DNA from: Liriodendron chinense
Taxonomy: Eukaryota; Streptophyta; Magnoliopsida; Magnoliales; Magnoliaceae
Assembly (NCBI GenBank): GCA_003013855.2
Contig: PVNU02004155.1
Coordinates: 1,054,001 to 1,118,000, forward strand
Length of the DNA: 64,000 bases
Reading direction: 5' to 3'
Of the stretch, positions 61,201 through 63,296 are shown piece by piece (positions within the stretch are counted from its first letter, which is position 1; the number at the start of each line of letters is the position of its first letter). Under the pieces are notes generated by a model. The model was given only the letters and a program-made list of their open reading frames with translations, had not been told where the DNA came from and searched no databases. The position numbers and the translations under genes are program-made.

Positions 61201-63296
61201 AAGAGCGATCCGAGCTTAGTGGAGTGACATGCAAGGTGAGACTCTAGCTCCAATACTCTCTTCTCCCTTCTCTCAACTTCCCCCCCACCTCTCACTCTCT
61301 CTTTCTTAGCAATTTTGAGAGAAAATGAATGGGGGAGTGCTGGAGAAAAAGGTATATATATTAGTAAATTAGCCAATATAGCCCTAGTTGCTGTTACAAA
61401 AATGGCCATTTGAGGGGCTGTCTTGATCATGTGGGGCCCACCTGGACCATGAGGACCAATCTAGCCCATGGGATAGCCTCCCCATGGTGAGATCTACCTA
61501 CGGTTGTGATTTGGTGCAATTCGGATGCGGCGTTTATCGGATATGGGAAGAAGTATGTTTGACGGTTACCGATCATCGATCGGGGTCTGGGGACGGGTTA
61601 GATGTTATATTTAGACCCTAGGCTCTAAGTTTCATTGACATACAAAAGTCCTAGTGGCCCACCCTAGAAAAGGTGATTCTAAAAATGATTGCTTTAGTTA
61701 GTGTTGGTGTGAGTGTACTTGCGCCTGTGTGCACCTGCAGGATATCGTAGGTTCACGGTTTCGGGTGCCGATTCCGGCATGACACCCATCCAAGTGCGTC
61801 AAGCCCGGCCTGGGGGTTGTTCTATTCAAGTTTCGAGTTTGTCGGTCTTGGAACGGGCAGGGAAACGGCCTCCTACGAGTGCGTCCAAGTTCTATTTCAA
61901 TGCAGCTATAATTCTACTAGGCTAAGAATGATCAATTATTCAATTTAAGGTGACGTATGCAGGACGAGCCCAAGTGTGTGTTCAGATCTTGAAAAAGACG
62001 ATTTTACAGGGCGTTACATGCGCAGTTAAGGAGCAACATGTTCATGGTATGAGTGTAGCTGAAATCAAGACGTTGAGATGGATGAGTGGCAAGACGAGGG
62101 GTCTGGTTCCATGGCTTAGTGGTAGTCAGACTCTGTTTCAACGCTGAGACCAGGGATCGAGTGCCCATGTGGTTTGGGTGGGTGGGTGAGTGTGTGGGGT
62201 GTGGGGGTGTGTAAAAAAAAAAAGAGTGGCAAGATGATGGGATAGAATTGGAAATGAATGCATTTGTGGGAAGTTAAGAGTAGCACCTGCACTAATAGGT
62301 AATAAAACGAGGGAAGGTAGACTTTTAGATGGTTTCGTCATGTGCAACAGAGACCAAGAACCATGCTGGTTAGGAGGAGTGAGTTGGTACAAGCTGAAGG
62401 CTCTAGAAGGGCAAGGGAAGGCACAAAAGAACTTGGGTGGAGGTAGTAAGAAAAAGACTTGATGACAGACGGTCTAACTGAAGCTAGGGCCCTTGATAGA
62501 GTGGGATGGTGGAAAAGGATTCATGTGGCCAACCCCAATTAGTTAGGATGAGGCTTAGATGATGACTGATGGTTTTCCTTGGATCTGGCTGTTTCCTTTT
62601 CTTTACTTGGTAGCTATTGTGCATGAGTTGACTAACTTCGGCATTGATTTCTTGGAGACATTAGAATATTCTTGTGATTCTCTCCTGTCCTTGGAATGCT
62701 CTCATCTTCCTGTTTCAGTGTCGGGAAAGGAGATCTTGTTGCAACTCAGAGATCGCCTTTACTTGAAGATTCCTCTCCTGTCTGCAAACTAAGCTCATAA
62801 GGTTCCATCTTTCTAGAATTTCAGCAGTACTTTTCCTGCACTGTTCTGTTACTCTCTATATATCAGATCTCTTAACAATCTCTACCATATTTGTAACTTC
62901 CCAAAGCTTGGAATTTCTTGATTTCAAGACTGATGTGTTCTCTGTACCACAGAAACACTTTACTGGAAGTTATTAGCATTTTATTTTCTCATTGGAGTTT
63001 TCCAGCTGCTAAAGGCTTAAAGATTAGAACCACCAATATGGAGTATTTGGAATGCAACTTTAGTAGGCACTGTTATAGAAGTGACAAGCTTTATTTAATG
63101 GTTCATGTGTGAATTCCAATTTATCATATATTTTCAAACTGTTATACATCTTTTTTGCATTATTTGTGTGCTGCAGTACAAGAAGGAAGTTGAGCTGATG
63201 TTAGAAGTGGCCCGCTCCTATCTCAAGTCAAAGGCTTCCAGTAAAGAAACTGATGAGGCCTCAGCCCCTACTACAGCTTCAACCCAAGGCATATAA
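42..63296 (+). CDS. C2 and GRAM domain-containing protein (At1g03370-like), 3' part, 14 exons
   Basis: The coding segments join 42-170, 267-313, 22315-22435, 22589-22705, 28860-28889, 28973-29072, 33371-33477, 34017-34160, 34243-34347, 35421-35567, 35652-35705, 54807-54870, 55806-55867 and 63177-63296. They add up to 1,347 bases, an open frame of 448 residues plus TAA, with compatible phase at every junction. Residues 1-60 are the end of a C2 domain (YDWDIVWKS, then LHIKSIKLPV). Residues of about 94-215 form a GRAM domain ([51 protein letters not shown]). Residues of about 250-430 form a VASt domain (EYDGQVREITFRALC; FETVQQAHDVPFGSYFE; HFKKWCVMQSKI). Proteins of this family are thought to bind membranes and lipids, with C2 binding phospholipid in a calcium-dependent way and VASt resembling a sterol-transfer fold; that role comes from the family. 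The N-terminal half and promoter lie left of the window. All introns are GT-AG except intron 3 (GC-AG). Confidence 0.93.
267..313 (+). CDS. Exon 2: C2 end and linker
   Basis: The exon follows TTTCTCAG and ends before GTAATT. It encodes VCLHIKSIKLPVSSS plus two bases of an Arg codon. That split codon is completed by the first base of exon 3, 22 kb away, which gives a continuous LPVSSSRANG reading that fits the family alignment. Confidence 0.88.
314..1449 (+). other. Intron 2, first 1.1 kb: no gene recognised
   Basis: This is AT-rich intron. Between about 490 and 770 there are repeated tracts related to GAGTTGACTC and its complement. Similar tracts recur at about 30490-30620, 31450-31530 and 33030-33160, so this is probably an old degraded MITE family. 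Small open frames here have no recognisable product. Confidence 0.5.
1458..1734. mobile_element. Short MITE-like element with GTAACGG/GTAATGG iterations
   Basis: The interior repeats GTAACGG-like and GTAATGG-like words on both strands. The ends are imperfect inverted repeats, related to GGTATTCTGTAAC on the left and GGTGTGCCGTAAC on the complement of the right end. The flanks read ATGGGTCC (1450-1457) and ATGGGTTT (1735-1742), an 8-base target duplication with two mismatches, which points to an hAT-like origin. The boundaries are less secure than for the related elements further on. Confidence 0.5.
2159..3720. mobile_element. hAT-like non-autonomous element, GATAT/CGATA iterations
   Basis: The element begins CAGTGTTTTAAATATC and ends with the inverted partner GATATTTAAAACATTG. 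It is flanked by CCTATAGG (2151-2158) and CCTAGAGG (3721-3728), an 8-base target duplication with one mismatch. The 1,562-base interior is dominated by iterations of GATATCG, CGATATT and GATACATTGGC on both strands and has no transposase-like frame. The TIR and 8-base duplication fit hAT. The internal iterations may be subterminal binding sites, but that is inference. Confidence 0.7.
3850..4015 (+). repeat. Local direct duplication
   Basis: The word set GATGGAGAATAT, CCAAAAATCACA, ACTACC appears at about 3863-3902 and again at about 3943-3985, so a short segment has been duplicated in tandem. No coding capacity is seen. Confidence 0.45.
4121..4308 (+). mobile_element. tRNA-derived SINE
   Basis: A pol III A box (TAGCCCAGCTGG, 4134-4145) and a B-box-like GTTCGAGTGC (4179-4188) sit at tRNA spacing. 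A G/T-rich body with iterated GTGGGTGGGTG follows, then an A19-like tail ending at 4308. The flanks AACCCAGACCT and AACCCGGCCT are a plausible 10-11-base target duplication. It is a SINE rather than a tRNA gene, because no cloverleaf 3' half follows the B box. Confidence 0.72.
4479..5234 (+). other. Intron 2 sequence, no gene recognised
   Basis: This stretch holds dispersed-repeat remnants, including tracts describing imperfect inverted and direct copies of a GGGCCCCACC-like word and of the ACCATCCAATTTTACTCATTGAATTTGG type that also occurs near 3990-4020. No splice-bounded exon or conserved protein is visible. Confidence 0.45.
5235..5915. repeat. GATACG / GTATTGGC iterated-motif region
   Basis: Words such as GATACG, GTATTGGC and CCAATA recur on both strands at both ends of the region, around a less repetitive core. 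The style matches the elements at 2159, 39609 and 53575, but I could not find a convincing target duplication. A shorter related tract is at 27360-27540. Confidence 0.4.
5916..6265 (+). other. Intron 2 sequence, no gene recognised
   Basis: I see no domain, repeat boundary or RNA here. Overlapping 68-76-residue open frames in this stretch have no recognisable family. Confidence 0.4.
6266..6498 (+). repeat. Tandem duplication, copy 1 (233 bases)
   Basis: The unit starts TACATGGGTGATATGTT and ends GTGAAACAT. A second copy begins at 6499. Copy 2 was later split by the L1 LINE; its remaining part is 20997-21124. The summed length of copy 2 (about 234) matches copy 1, which confirms the reconstruction. 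Confidence 0.8.
6499..6606 (+). repeat. Tandem duplication, copy 2, left part
   Basis: This is the left portion of the second repeat unit. It ends in TTGCAAATGCCTATAAT (6590-6606), which is repeated with one mismatch at 20980-20996 as the target-site duplication of the L1 LINE. Confidence 0.8.
7010..7778 (+). pseudogene. L1 ORF1 fragment, 5' half
   Basis: Broken frames give VDNAVEFI and YGGIKISIQQAKYG, the end of an RRM-like domain typical of plant L1 ORF1, then RSFAKVVADKGKGEM, the linker that follows it. This protein binds LINE RNA in the family. The frame is interrupted by stops and then by the element inserted at 7779; a continuation is seen after 9913. Confidence 0.6.
7990..8746 (-). 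mobile_element. Gypsy solo LTR inside the Harbinger-type element
   Basis: On the minus strand this ends CATCTAGGGTTAGGTCATC, closely matching the 3' end of the Gypsy LTRs at 41119 and 52328, and starts with a GCGCAGGAG-containing segment like their 5' ends. In between are a TATATATAC promoter-like word and a GAATGAATAGAG region in the expected order. There is no internal region or partner LTR. A 5-base duplication was not found, so the limits are approximate. Confidence 0.5.
8277..8302 (+). repeat. Poly-G run
   Basis: Two G runs of 12 and 13 bases are separated by a single A. It may be a real microsatellite or a sequencing artefact. Confidence 0.9.
9914..11750 (+). pseudogene. L1 ORF1 3' half and inter-ORF region
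   Basis: ORF1 resumes after the Harbinger-type insertion with a GACGPFDGEFSLCPIGNKEI-like reading, then decays into short frames up to the start of ORF2 at about 11760. A C19 homopolymer lies at 10121-10139. Several 100-residue frames here have no recognisable domain of their own. Confidence 0.5.
11757..12422 (+). pseudogene. L1 ORF2 apurinic-type endonuclease domain
   Basis: The start MKMISWNV is the hallmark beginning of plant L1 ORF2, followed by GLGSREKRQQV. Near 12160-12340 the frame reads GGNFNVTRFSYERLKN and LVLEGAPFTWNNGQWTPT, the GDFNV and TWxN motifs of the endonuclease. The domain nicks target DNA in the family. The frame is broken at the interior and interrupted at the SNHRP motif by the Copia insertion. 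Confidence 0.8.
12428..12621 (-). repeat. Copia 3' LTR (antisense element)
   Basis: About 194 bases, clearly homologous to 17802-18000, with roughly a dozen visible differences and small indels. This suggests an older insertion than the Copia element at 45391. Confidence 0.88.
12590..16900 (-). pseudogene. Copia gag-pol, degraded
   Basis: In minus-strand order: gag around 16900-16170 with a (C)xC-type knuckle region near 16090; integrase with WHARLGHMSFRTLQF (about 15350-15310) and the HSDNGGDY core (about 14960); reverse transcriptase with RCKWVYSIKYR, FQLDVKNAFLHSDL (about 13860-13820) and YVDD (13583-13594); RNase H with LYCDNQAVIHIAS and HERTKHIEVDIHFIREK (about 12870-12770). The domain order gag-PR-IN-RT-RH identifies Copia. 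Many stops and frameshifts make it non-functional. Confidence 0.88.
16993..17050 (+). repeat. Poly-C run of 58 bases
   Basis: An uninterrupted C58 run, followed by A8, lies in the 5' untranslated part of the antisense Copia element. Runs this long are rare in plant DNA and may reflect assembly or base-calling behaviour. Confidence 0.9.
17485..17760 (-). repeat. Tandem duplication in the Copia leader
   Basis: A segment of about 140 bases is repeated: CACTCCC-CGCACATG, GGGAACATA, GGAGGGACACTCACAACTC and GTGGGAGAATATATTC each occur twice (about 17490-17630 and 17635-17750). The first copy carries a C26 run (17580-17605). The duplicated segment lies just downstream of the primer site in element orientation. 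Confidence 0.7.
17790..17801 (-). promoter_or_regulatory. Copia primer-binding site
   Basis: On the minus strand this reads TGGTATCAAAGC, directly after the LTR end CTACT. It is the initiator-methionine-tRNA type of site used by many plant Copia elements. Confidence 0.8.
17802..18000 (-). repeat. Copia 5' LTR (antisense element)
   Basis: 199 bases, bounded by the primer site on one side and the CTCTA duplication on the other. It starts TGTTGGAATATATG in element orientation. Confidence 0.88.
18006..20940 (+). pseudogene. L1 ORF2, remaining endonuclease, reverse transcriptase and C-terminal zinc-binding region
   Basis: The frame resumes as NHRPFLLVVDDENWGPLLFH. The RT core shows TFIVLIPKVEG...DFRPISLI (18810-18890), KLDIEKAYDHIDW (about 19068-19105), LWQGDPLSPFLF (about 19237-19272) and FVDDTILF (19381-19404), where FADD is usual. 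The C-terminal region near 20500-20720 (AQLVDHLFIYCAFARRVWE; LWIIWGERNRCCFENK) is the zf-RVT-type segment of plant L1 ORF2. Stops and frameshifts occur throughout. Confidence 0.85.
20997..21124 (+). repeat. Tandem duplication, copy 2, right part
   Basis: Continues the repeat unit from 6606 beyond the LINE. It matches 6373-6498, with words such as AAATCACTCAT, GGCCCCACCATGGAT and CCATCTGATGATA. Confidence 0.78.
21420..21455 (+). repeat. GGGA microsatellite
   Basis: About eight GGGA/GGAA units occur in the purine-rich lead-in to the tandem duplication. Confidence 0.85.
21475..21706 (+). repeat. Tandem duplication of about 115 bases
   Basis: Two near-identical copies (about 21475-21592 and 21588-21706) share TGATCATTCAAATGCTCTCC-like text and CACATGTACCTTATAAAATT. 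They differ at only a few positions. No coding capacity. Confidence 0.85.
21707..22314 (+). other. End of intron 2
   Basis: T-rich single-copy-looking sequence leading to the acceptor ATAG at 22311-22314. Nothing else is recognised. Confidence 0.6.
22315..22435 (+). CDS. Exon 3: linker and start of GRAM domain
   Basis: The exon starts after TTCTTTATAG and completes the split Arg codon of exon 2. It reads RANGFAGANARRRISSDKQG, then HQKPGPLQTIFNLPPDE. It ends at GAG before GCAAGT, so the following intron has a GC donor. This is the only choice that keeps the family sequence [12 protein letters not shown] in frame without an insertion. Confidence 0.9.
22436..22588 (+). other. Intron 3: GC-AG intron with open frame (exitron-like)
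   Basis: The donor is GAG|GCAAGT, the standard form of GC-AG introns, and the acceptor is CTTCAG. The intron is 153 bases, a multiple of three, and has no stop in the frame of the flanking exons. Retention would insert 51 residues (from ASVIKAVIINAIF to WKFLLQ) between PPDE and VADHSYSC in the GRAM domain. The relatives known to me lack such an insert, so splicing is expected. Confidence 0.75.
22589..22705 (+). CDS. Exon 4: GRAM domain core
   Basis: Thirty-nine codons, from [20 protein letters not shown] to SNVFSKQMK, between CTTCAG and GTTAGC. This is the most conserved part of the GRAM domain, which in the family contributes to phosphoinositide or membrane binding. Confidence 0.93.
22930..24039 (+). 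repeat. LTR, left, of the gag-only element
   Basis: Aligned by eye over its length with 25452-26592, sharing the AGCACCATAC start, the GAGTGGACA segment, a TCTTTCTCTATCAA tract and the final TTCTAGGTTAGG. The start is approximate. Confidence 0.78.
24286..25450 (+). pseudogene. Gypsy gag fragment
   Basis: The best reading is at 24607-24810: VKIQAPSFDGCLDPKAFLDW, LADMDHYYERYEM, RVRFTKMKLVGRAKLFW. This is a retrotransposon gag-type domain, about 60% similar by eye to the gag at 41880-42050. A weak LEALEAQ coiled-coil start lies near 24330. Several stops follow. No zinc knuckle or pol domain was found before the right LTR. Confidence 0.75.
25452..26592 (+). repeat. LTR, right, of the gag-only element
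   Basis: Partner of the left LTR. It ends CCTGCATCA, the same terminal word as the Gypsy LTR ending at 52328. Confidence 0.78.
26600..27110 (-). pseudogene. Possible L1 endonuclease fragment
   Basis: On the minus strand, RATRVDVIVVQETKKVSF resembles the D-x-VxxQETK motif of L1 endonucleases, preceded by a decayed stretch. The fragment is short and no boundaries are seen. It may also be chance similarity. Confidence 0.35.
27111..28044 (+). other. Intron 4 sequence with degraded repeats
   Basis: A tract at 27360-27540 iterates CCAATAC/GTATTGG and GATAC words like the region at 5235-5915. At about 27650-27690 the text CCCCATTTAGTTGCAATAAG followed by GCTTAGATAATGATGA resembles the terminal end of the RTE LINEs at 35266 and 62567. 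A T/C-rich tract lies at 27770-27830. No exon is seen. Confidence 0.45.
28048..28544. mobile_element. Tourist-like (PIF/Harbinger) MITE
   Basis: Terminal inverted repeats begin GGGCCAGTTTGG on the left and GGGCCTGTTTGG on the complement of the right. Both are followed by GGGAT and a GGTATGG word. The flanks TAA (28045-28047) and CAA (28545-28547) are a decayed 3-base target. There is no coding capacity in 497 bases. Confidence 0.72.
28860..28889 (+). CDS. Exon 5: 30-base exon, GRAM domain
   Basis: This ten-codon exon reads VILRFEDIHE, between CTTTCATAG and GTGCGT. It continues FSKQMK of exon 4 and leads into [11 protein letters not shown] of exon 6, matching the family pattern of a (V/I)(I/V)xPxxDIDEIRRSQHA-like strand. 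Intron 5 (28890-28972) is only 83 bases. Confidence 0.82.
28973..29072 (+). CDS. Exon 6: GRAM domain, conserved loop
   Basis: The exon reads [20 protein letters not shown], then AGGHGVPPLGSPD plus one base of a Gly codon, between ATGACGCAG and GTTAGT. The INPAITI and GAGGHGVPPLG words are strongly conserved in this family. Confidence 0.93.
29073..32596 (+). other. Intron 6, mostly unassigned
   Basis: There is no recognisable gene. A local duplication lies at about 30690-30835, where GTATTA-CTCTTGACTAACACC and CTATTTTATTAATA each occur twice, about 85 bases apart. Tracts near 30490-30620 and 31440-31530 carry GAGTCAACC/GACTCAGTCG words shared with 490-770. Purine-rich 29570-31250 resembles old retroelement sequence but shows no protein domain. 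Confidence 0.45.
32597..32885. mobile_element. MITE with long terminal inverted repeats (hairpin)
   Basis: The left arm starts TAGATGTGGGGCCCATGG and the complement of the right arm TAGATGTGGGGCCAATGG. Pairing continues for about 90 bases per arm (GGTCTATCCAAGCCATTG, GGCCCCCATCAT, GGACCATTCCCA) around a short centre. No target duplication was identified. The transcript would fold into a long hairpin. Confidence 0.72.
32886..33370 (+). other. End of intron 6
   Basis: Contains a degraded GACTTGGC/GAGTCAACTC-type tract (about 33010-33165) and a T-run, then the acceptor TTTCTCAG. No gene. Confidence 0.55.
33371..33477 (+). CDS. Exon 7: end of GRAM domain
   Basis: Two bases complete Gly, then [20 protein letters not shown] and RALKNFRDMEEAEKK follow. 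The acceptor is TTTCTCAG and the donor GTATAT. The FASFWNRN stretch is the last GRAM strand and the start of its helix. Intron 7 (33478-34016, 539 bases) holds a TTC repeat near 33650 and nothing else. Confidence 0.93.
34017..34160 (+). CDS. Exon 8: linker to VASt domain
   Basis: Forty-eight codons: a charged, Ser- and Lys-rich linker (EKAQSELRAQSSSVRG, then RRQKKTPEDN) and the start of the VASt domain, KFQAFIKEEVLVGIVN. The linker is probably disordered. The acceptor is AATGTAG and the donor GTACGT. Intron 8 is 82 bases. Confidence 0.9.
34243..34347 (+). CDS. Exon 9: VASt domain, first helix
   Basis: Thirty-five codons: DVFPCTAEQFFNILLSDDSK, then FIQEYRAARKDTNLN, between TTTCACCCCAG and GTAAGT. 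This is the typical VASt opening (D-x-F-x-x-T-x-E-Q-x-F-x-x-LL-x-D). Confidence 0.93.
34348..34952 (+). other. Intron 9, first part
   Basis: No gene recognised. A 106-residue open frame at 34516-34836 shows no known domain and has no splice or coding support. Confidence 0.5.
34970..35266 (+). mobile_element. RTE-type LINE, 5'-truncated 3' end
   Basis: Reads RRFGHVQWRPRPVPVRIELL and, after a frameshift, LDRVEWRHKIHVANPN, the C-terminal signature of RTE-clade reverse transcriptase proteins. It ends in GATGATGATGAT, as RTE elements do. The flanks TTCTCAGTGATTCTTT (34953-34968) and CTCTCAGTGATACTTT (35268-35283) form a target duplication with two mismatches. Confidence 0.8.
35421..35567 (+). CDS. 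Exon 10: VASt domain
   Basis: Forty-nine codons: LGQWHAADEYDGQVREITFR, ALCSSPMCPPDSAMTEWQHA, VLSADKRTL, between GTCTCCAG and GTACAT. It includes the conserved YDGQVREI strand and the MCPPDSAMTE loop of this subfamily. Intron 10 is 84 bases. Confidence 0.93.
35652..35705 (+). CDS. Exon 11: VASt domain
   Basis: Eighteen codons, VFETVQQAHDVPFGSYFE, between TGTTTCAG and GTATCT. This short exon carries the HDVPFG(S/D)YF motif. It is followed by the 19-kb intron 11. Confidence 0.92.
35806..38152. mobile_element. Solo LTR, TGTAACGCCCCG family, copy A
   Basis: Starts TGTAACGCCCCGAA and ends GGGTTGTTACA. It is flanked on both sides by GAAAG (35801-35805 and 38153-38157). TG...CA ends and a 5-base duplication identify an LTR. 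The 2,347 bases contain no primer site, polypurine tract or partner LTR, so it is a solo LTR. Internal text such as the GTGGGAGTGAGT segment is shared with the copies at 56414 and 58001. Start and end words resemble Del/Tekay Gypsy LTRs, which is only a family inference. Confidence 0.8.
38158..38749 (+). other. Intron 11 between solo LTR and Gypsy
   Basis: No domain or repeat boundary is recognised. A 70-residue frame at 38426-38638 has no known family. Confidence 0.45.
39808..39838 (+). repeat. Poly-G run of 31 bases
   Basis: An uninterrupted G31 run, preceded by CCCTAA. It may be real or a base-calling artefact. Confidence 0.9.
39988..40028 (+). repeat. CT microsatellite
   Basis: About 20 uninterrupted CT units lie within the hAT-like element. 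Confidence 0.95.
41125..41136 (+). promoter_or_regulatory. Gypsy primer-binding site
   Basis: TGGTATCAGAGC, complementary to the 3' end of initiator methionine tRNA, begins five bases after the end of the 5' LTR. Confidence 0.88.
41507..42518 (+). pseudogene. Gypsy gag
   Basis: An N-terminal coiled-coil-like stretch (LSETLNQLVQRLAALEVQNK) precedes an RGRGVQGRG basic segment. The retrotransposon gag domain at 41880-42180 (VKVETPSFNGLLNPKAFLDW; RQVRFTKMKIVG) follows, and then a CCHC knuckle CFECGCVGHFAHQC (42420-42461). It packages RNA in the family. Stops at 41821 and 42030 and frameshifts near 42200 break it. Confidence 0.85.
42638..42990 (+). pseudogene. Gypsy aspartic protease
   Basis: VVVDSGSCQNVIF carries the catalytic DSG (42713-42721), followed by the LKATHLDPYKVSWVD-like flap region. 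It processes the polyprotein in intact elements. The frame breaks near 42933. Confidence 0.82.
43200..44180 (+). pseudogene. Gypsy reverse transcriptase
   Basis: The sequence runs from the DELPPMQDIQHAIDSVP approach region through MCVDSQAINKITVKYRFPIP and FKMKDGLYE to the catalytic VIFDDILIY (the two Asp codons at 43787-43792). It then reads NLKKCFFMSDRVVFLGFIMS and the thumb VKAIVDWPEPKN. Stops at 43393, 43617 and 43682 and frameshifts disable it. Confidence 0.88.
44190..44720 (+). pseudogene. Gypsy RNase H and connection
   Basis: VACDASSIGIRVLSQ, then YSTYDKQFYAVVQSLRHWRH and FVLFSDHEALRYLN, is the usual RNase H series with DAS and SDH acidic residues. The following VLKHKARIENKPSNALSRR is the typical link to integrase. 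Stops at 44312 and 44469 break it. Confidence 0.85.
44721..45390 (+). pseudogene. Gypsy integrase, N-terminal part
   Basis: ISMDFVLGLPK (about 44970) has the first catalytic Asp. TIVSDQDVRFTGYFW (about 45152) has the second. STAYHPQTDGQIEVVN (about 45235) includes the Glu-containing helix. Reading stops at NRST, where the Copia element is inserted; the missing GMSPFEIV follows at 50704. Confidence 0.87.
45391..45626 (+). repeat. Copia 5' LTR
   Basis: A short LTR starting TCTAGAGAATATTAG and ending TCTTCTACT. It contains a TCTCTCTCACTCTCTCTC-like tract and lies immediately before the primer site. Confidence 0.9.
45627..45638 (+). promoter_or_regulatory. Copia primer-binding site
   Basis: TGGTATCAGAGC directly follows the left LTR; initiator methionine tRNA type. 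Confidence 0.88.
46148..47215 (+). pseudogene. Copia gag
   Basis: The 184-residue frame to 46702 shows ITSIKLNGDNYLQWAQSVKV, AIWDSL-like GIWDSLHDMYSES and DYYSTLRGMWDELDLYQPL, the UBN2/gag-type domain of plant Copia. The stop TAG at 46700 is followed in frame by FLAGLNSVYLSVRDQV. A decayed knuckle HCGGTNHTIDYCWQLHGRP (about 47040-47100) has lost its first Cys. Confidence 0.85.
47221..48500 (+). pseudogene. Copia protease and integrase
   Basis: The protease motif is VIDSGASSHMTS (DSGA at 47323-47334). The integrase zinc region is WHCRLGHPSLARLG with CCDICELLKHH. The catalytic core shows FDLVHSDVWGP, FVTFIDDYSRMTWVYLLK and TLHSDNGG. A G-run at 48076-48082 causes a frameshift, with YTPQQNGIAE continuing in another frame, and a second shift occurs near 48370 (FCCTCFVQ, KCVFLGY). 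Confidence 0.88.
48500..50455 (+). pseudogene. Copia reverse transcriptase and RNase H
   Basis: FLPDGSIDRYKARLVARGYK and FQLDVKNAFLHGDL precede a frameshift near 49400. A second frame (49340-50455, 371 codons) carries the catalytic YVDD (49499-49510), KNKFEIKDLGPLRYFLGIEV and RLIYLTITHPDLSF. RNase H follows with GYSDADCAGS, AEAEYRVMAHA, HCDNQAAIHIA and HERTKHIEVDCHFI. The last frame is intact to its stop just before the polypurine tract, so decay is mild here. Confidence 0.9.
50463..50699 (+). repeat. Copia 3' LTR
   Basis: Partner of 45391-45626, preceded by the GAGGGGGAG tract at about 50452-50461. Confidence 0.9.
50700..51383 (+). pseudogene. Gypsy integrase C-terminus with chromodomain-like end
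   Basis: GMSPFEIVSSYKPR resumes the integrase. Next come VMVRMRPKWFSQG and VLQKIGSNAHVIELPPSMGI, the GPY/F-like C-terminal module. FQRYLVKSKNKPPSDCIWLT and EEDLLRIDPDLLERH follow, resembling a degenerate chromodomain of chromovirus Gypsy elements. The frame shifts at about 50850. Confidence 0.8.
51384..52328 (+). repeat. Gypsy 3' LTR
   Basis: About 945 bases, beginning near TGTATCAGCGCAGG (51389) and ending CTGCATCA. It lacks the hAT-like insertion of the left LTR and reads ATTACTTGTTTCTCTTAA at that site (about 52200-52217). Confidence 0.87.
52329..52825 (+). other. Intron 11 after the Gypsy
   Basis: AT-rich sequence with a T-run followed by AGGATTGAACCTGGGACCTC at about 52607, which looks like the complement of a tRNA-type B box and may be a SINE remnant on the minus strand. 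Nothing else recognised. Confidence 0.4.
52834..53450. mobile_element. hAT MITE with perfect 8-base duplication
   Basis: The ends are TAGAGTTGTACATGAACC and, on the complement, TAGAGCTGTACATGAGCC. CACATTGG is present identically at 52826-52833 and 53451-53458. The interior is rich in GCTCGGCTCG/CGAGCCGAGC words. The 617 bases encode no transposase. The TIR and duplication are standard for hAT. Confidence 0.88.
53575..53841. mobile_element. Short hAT-like MITE, GCGATNGCGAT-type iterations
   Basis: The ends are CAATTTTGTCAAA and its partner TTTGACAACATTG. The flanks CTTTGCAT (53567-53574) and CTTAGCAT (53842-53849) form an 8-base duplication with one mismatch. The 267-base interior iterates GCGATC/ATGCGAT words around T- and A-runs. 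Confidence 0.75.
53850..54806 (+). other. End of intron 11
   Basis: No gene recognised. The branch and acceptor region ends in GCTGTTTCAG. A 141-residue frame on the minus strand runs back over exon 12 but has no known domain. Confidence 0.55.
54807..54870 (+). CDS. Exon 12: VASt domain
   Basis: Twenty-one codons plus one base: VHCRWFLETKNESSSTIDVK, then V and the first base of Gly, between CTGTTTCAG and GTAAGT. It continues the FGSYFE strand of exon 11 across 19 kb. Intron 12 (54871-55805, 935 bases) holds nothing recognisable. Confidence 0.92.
55806..55867 (+). CDS. Exon 13: VASt domain
   Basis: Completes Gly, then reads VHFKKWCVMQSKIRTGTVSE, between GTTGCAG and GTATGT. The (V/I)HFKKWC word marks the last VASt strand. 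Confidence 0.92.
55868..56323 (+). other. Start of intron 13
   Basis: No gene recognised. A 103-residue frame (55986-56297) has no known domain and no splice sites consistent with the host frame. Confidence 0.5.
58001..60777. mobile_element. Solo LTR, same family, copy C (nested in copy B)
   Basis: Starts TGCGGCGCCCCGGAT and ends GGCGTTACA. It is flanked by GCAAC at 57996-58000 and 60778-60782. Length is 2,777 bases, with no internal retrotransposon sequence. It contains a long AT microsatellite. It inserted into an older relative of the same family. Confidence 0.88.
58171..58239 (+). repeat. AT microsatellite
   Basis: About 34 uninterrupted AT units near the start of the inner solo LTR. 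Confidence 0.97.
62100..62223 (+). mobile_element. tRNA-derived SINE inserted in the RTE fragment
   Basis: An A-box-like TGGCTTAGTGGT (62112-62123) and a B-box-like GGATCGAGTGCC (62154-62165) are followed by a GGGTGGGTGGGTG body and an A11 tail. The target duplication is GAGTGGCAAGACGAGG (62084-62099) and GAGTGGCAAGATGATG (62224-62239). The 124-base element interrupts the RTE reading right after MSGKTR. Confidence 0.85.
62585..63176 (+). other. End of intron 13
   Basis: No gene recognised. It ends in a T-rich tract and TGTGCTGCAG. Confidence 0.55.
63177..63296 (+). CDS. Exon 14: last coding exon and stop
   Basis: Thirty-nine codons and TAA. YKKEVELMLEVARSYLKSKA is the C-terminal helix of the VASt domain; a Ser/Thr/Ala-rich tail SSKETDEASAPTTASTQGI follows. 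The acceptor is TGTGCTGCAG. This ends the host protein. Confidence 0.93.
   Translation, partial: YKKEVELMLEVARSYLKSKASSKETDEASAPTTASTQGI

Larger units (their letters stand above)
56414..62018. mobile_element. Solo LTR, TGTAACGCCCCG family, copy B (outer)
   Basis: Starts TGTAACGCCCCGAAACC and ends GGGCGTTACA. It is flanked by TGCGC at 56409-56413 and 62019-62023. Removing the inner copy leaves about 2,823 bases. No primer site or coding region. It shares long stretches with the inner copy (GTGAGTGGCACCACCAC; the GGTTGGCGAAG segment). Confidence 0.88.

Noticed and set aside
62112..62165. A true tRNA gene
   Set aside because: Same reasoning: tRNA-like promoter boxes within a 124-base SINE with A tail and target duplication.
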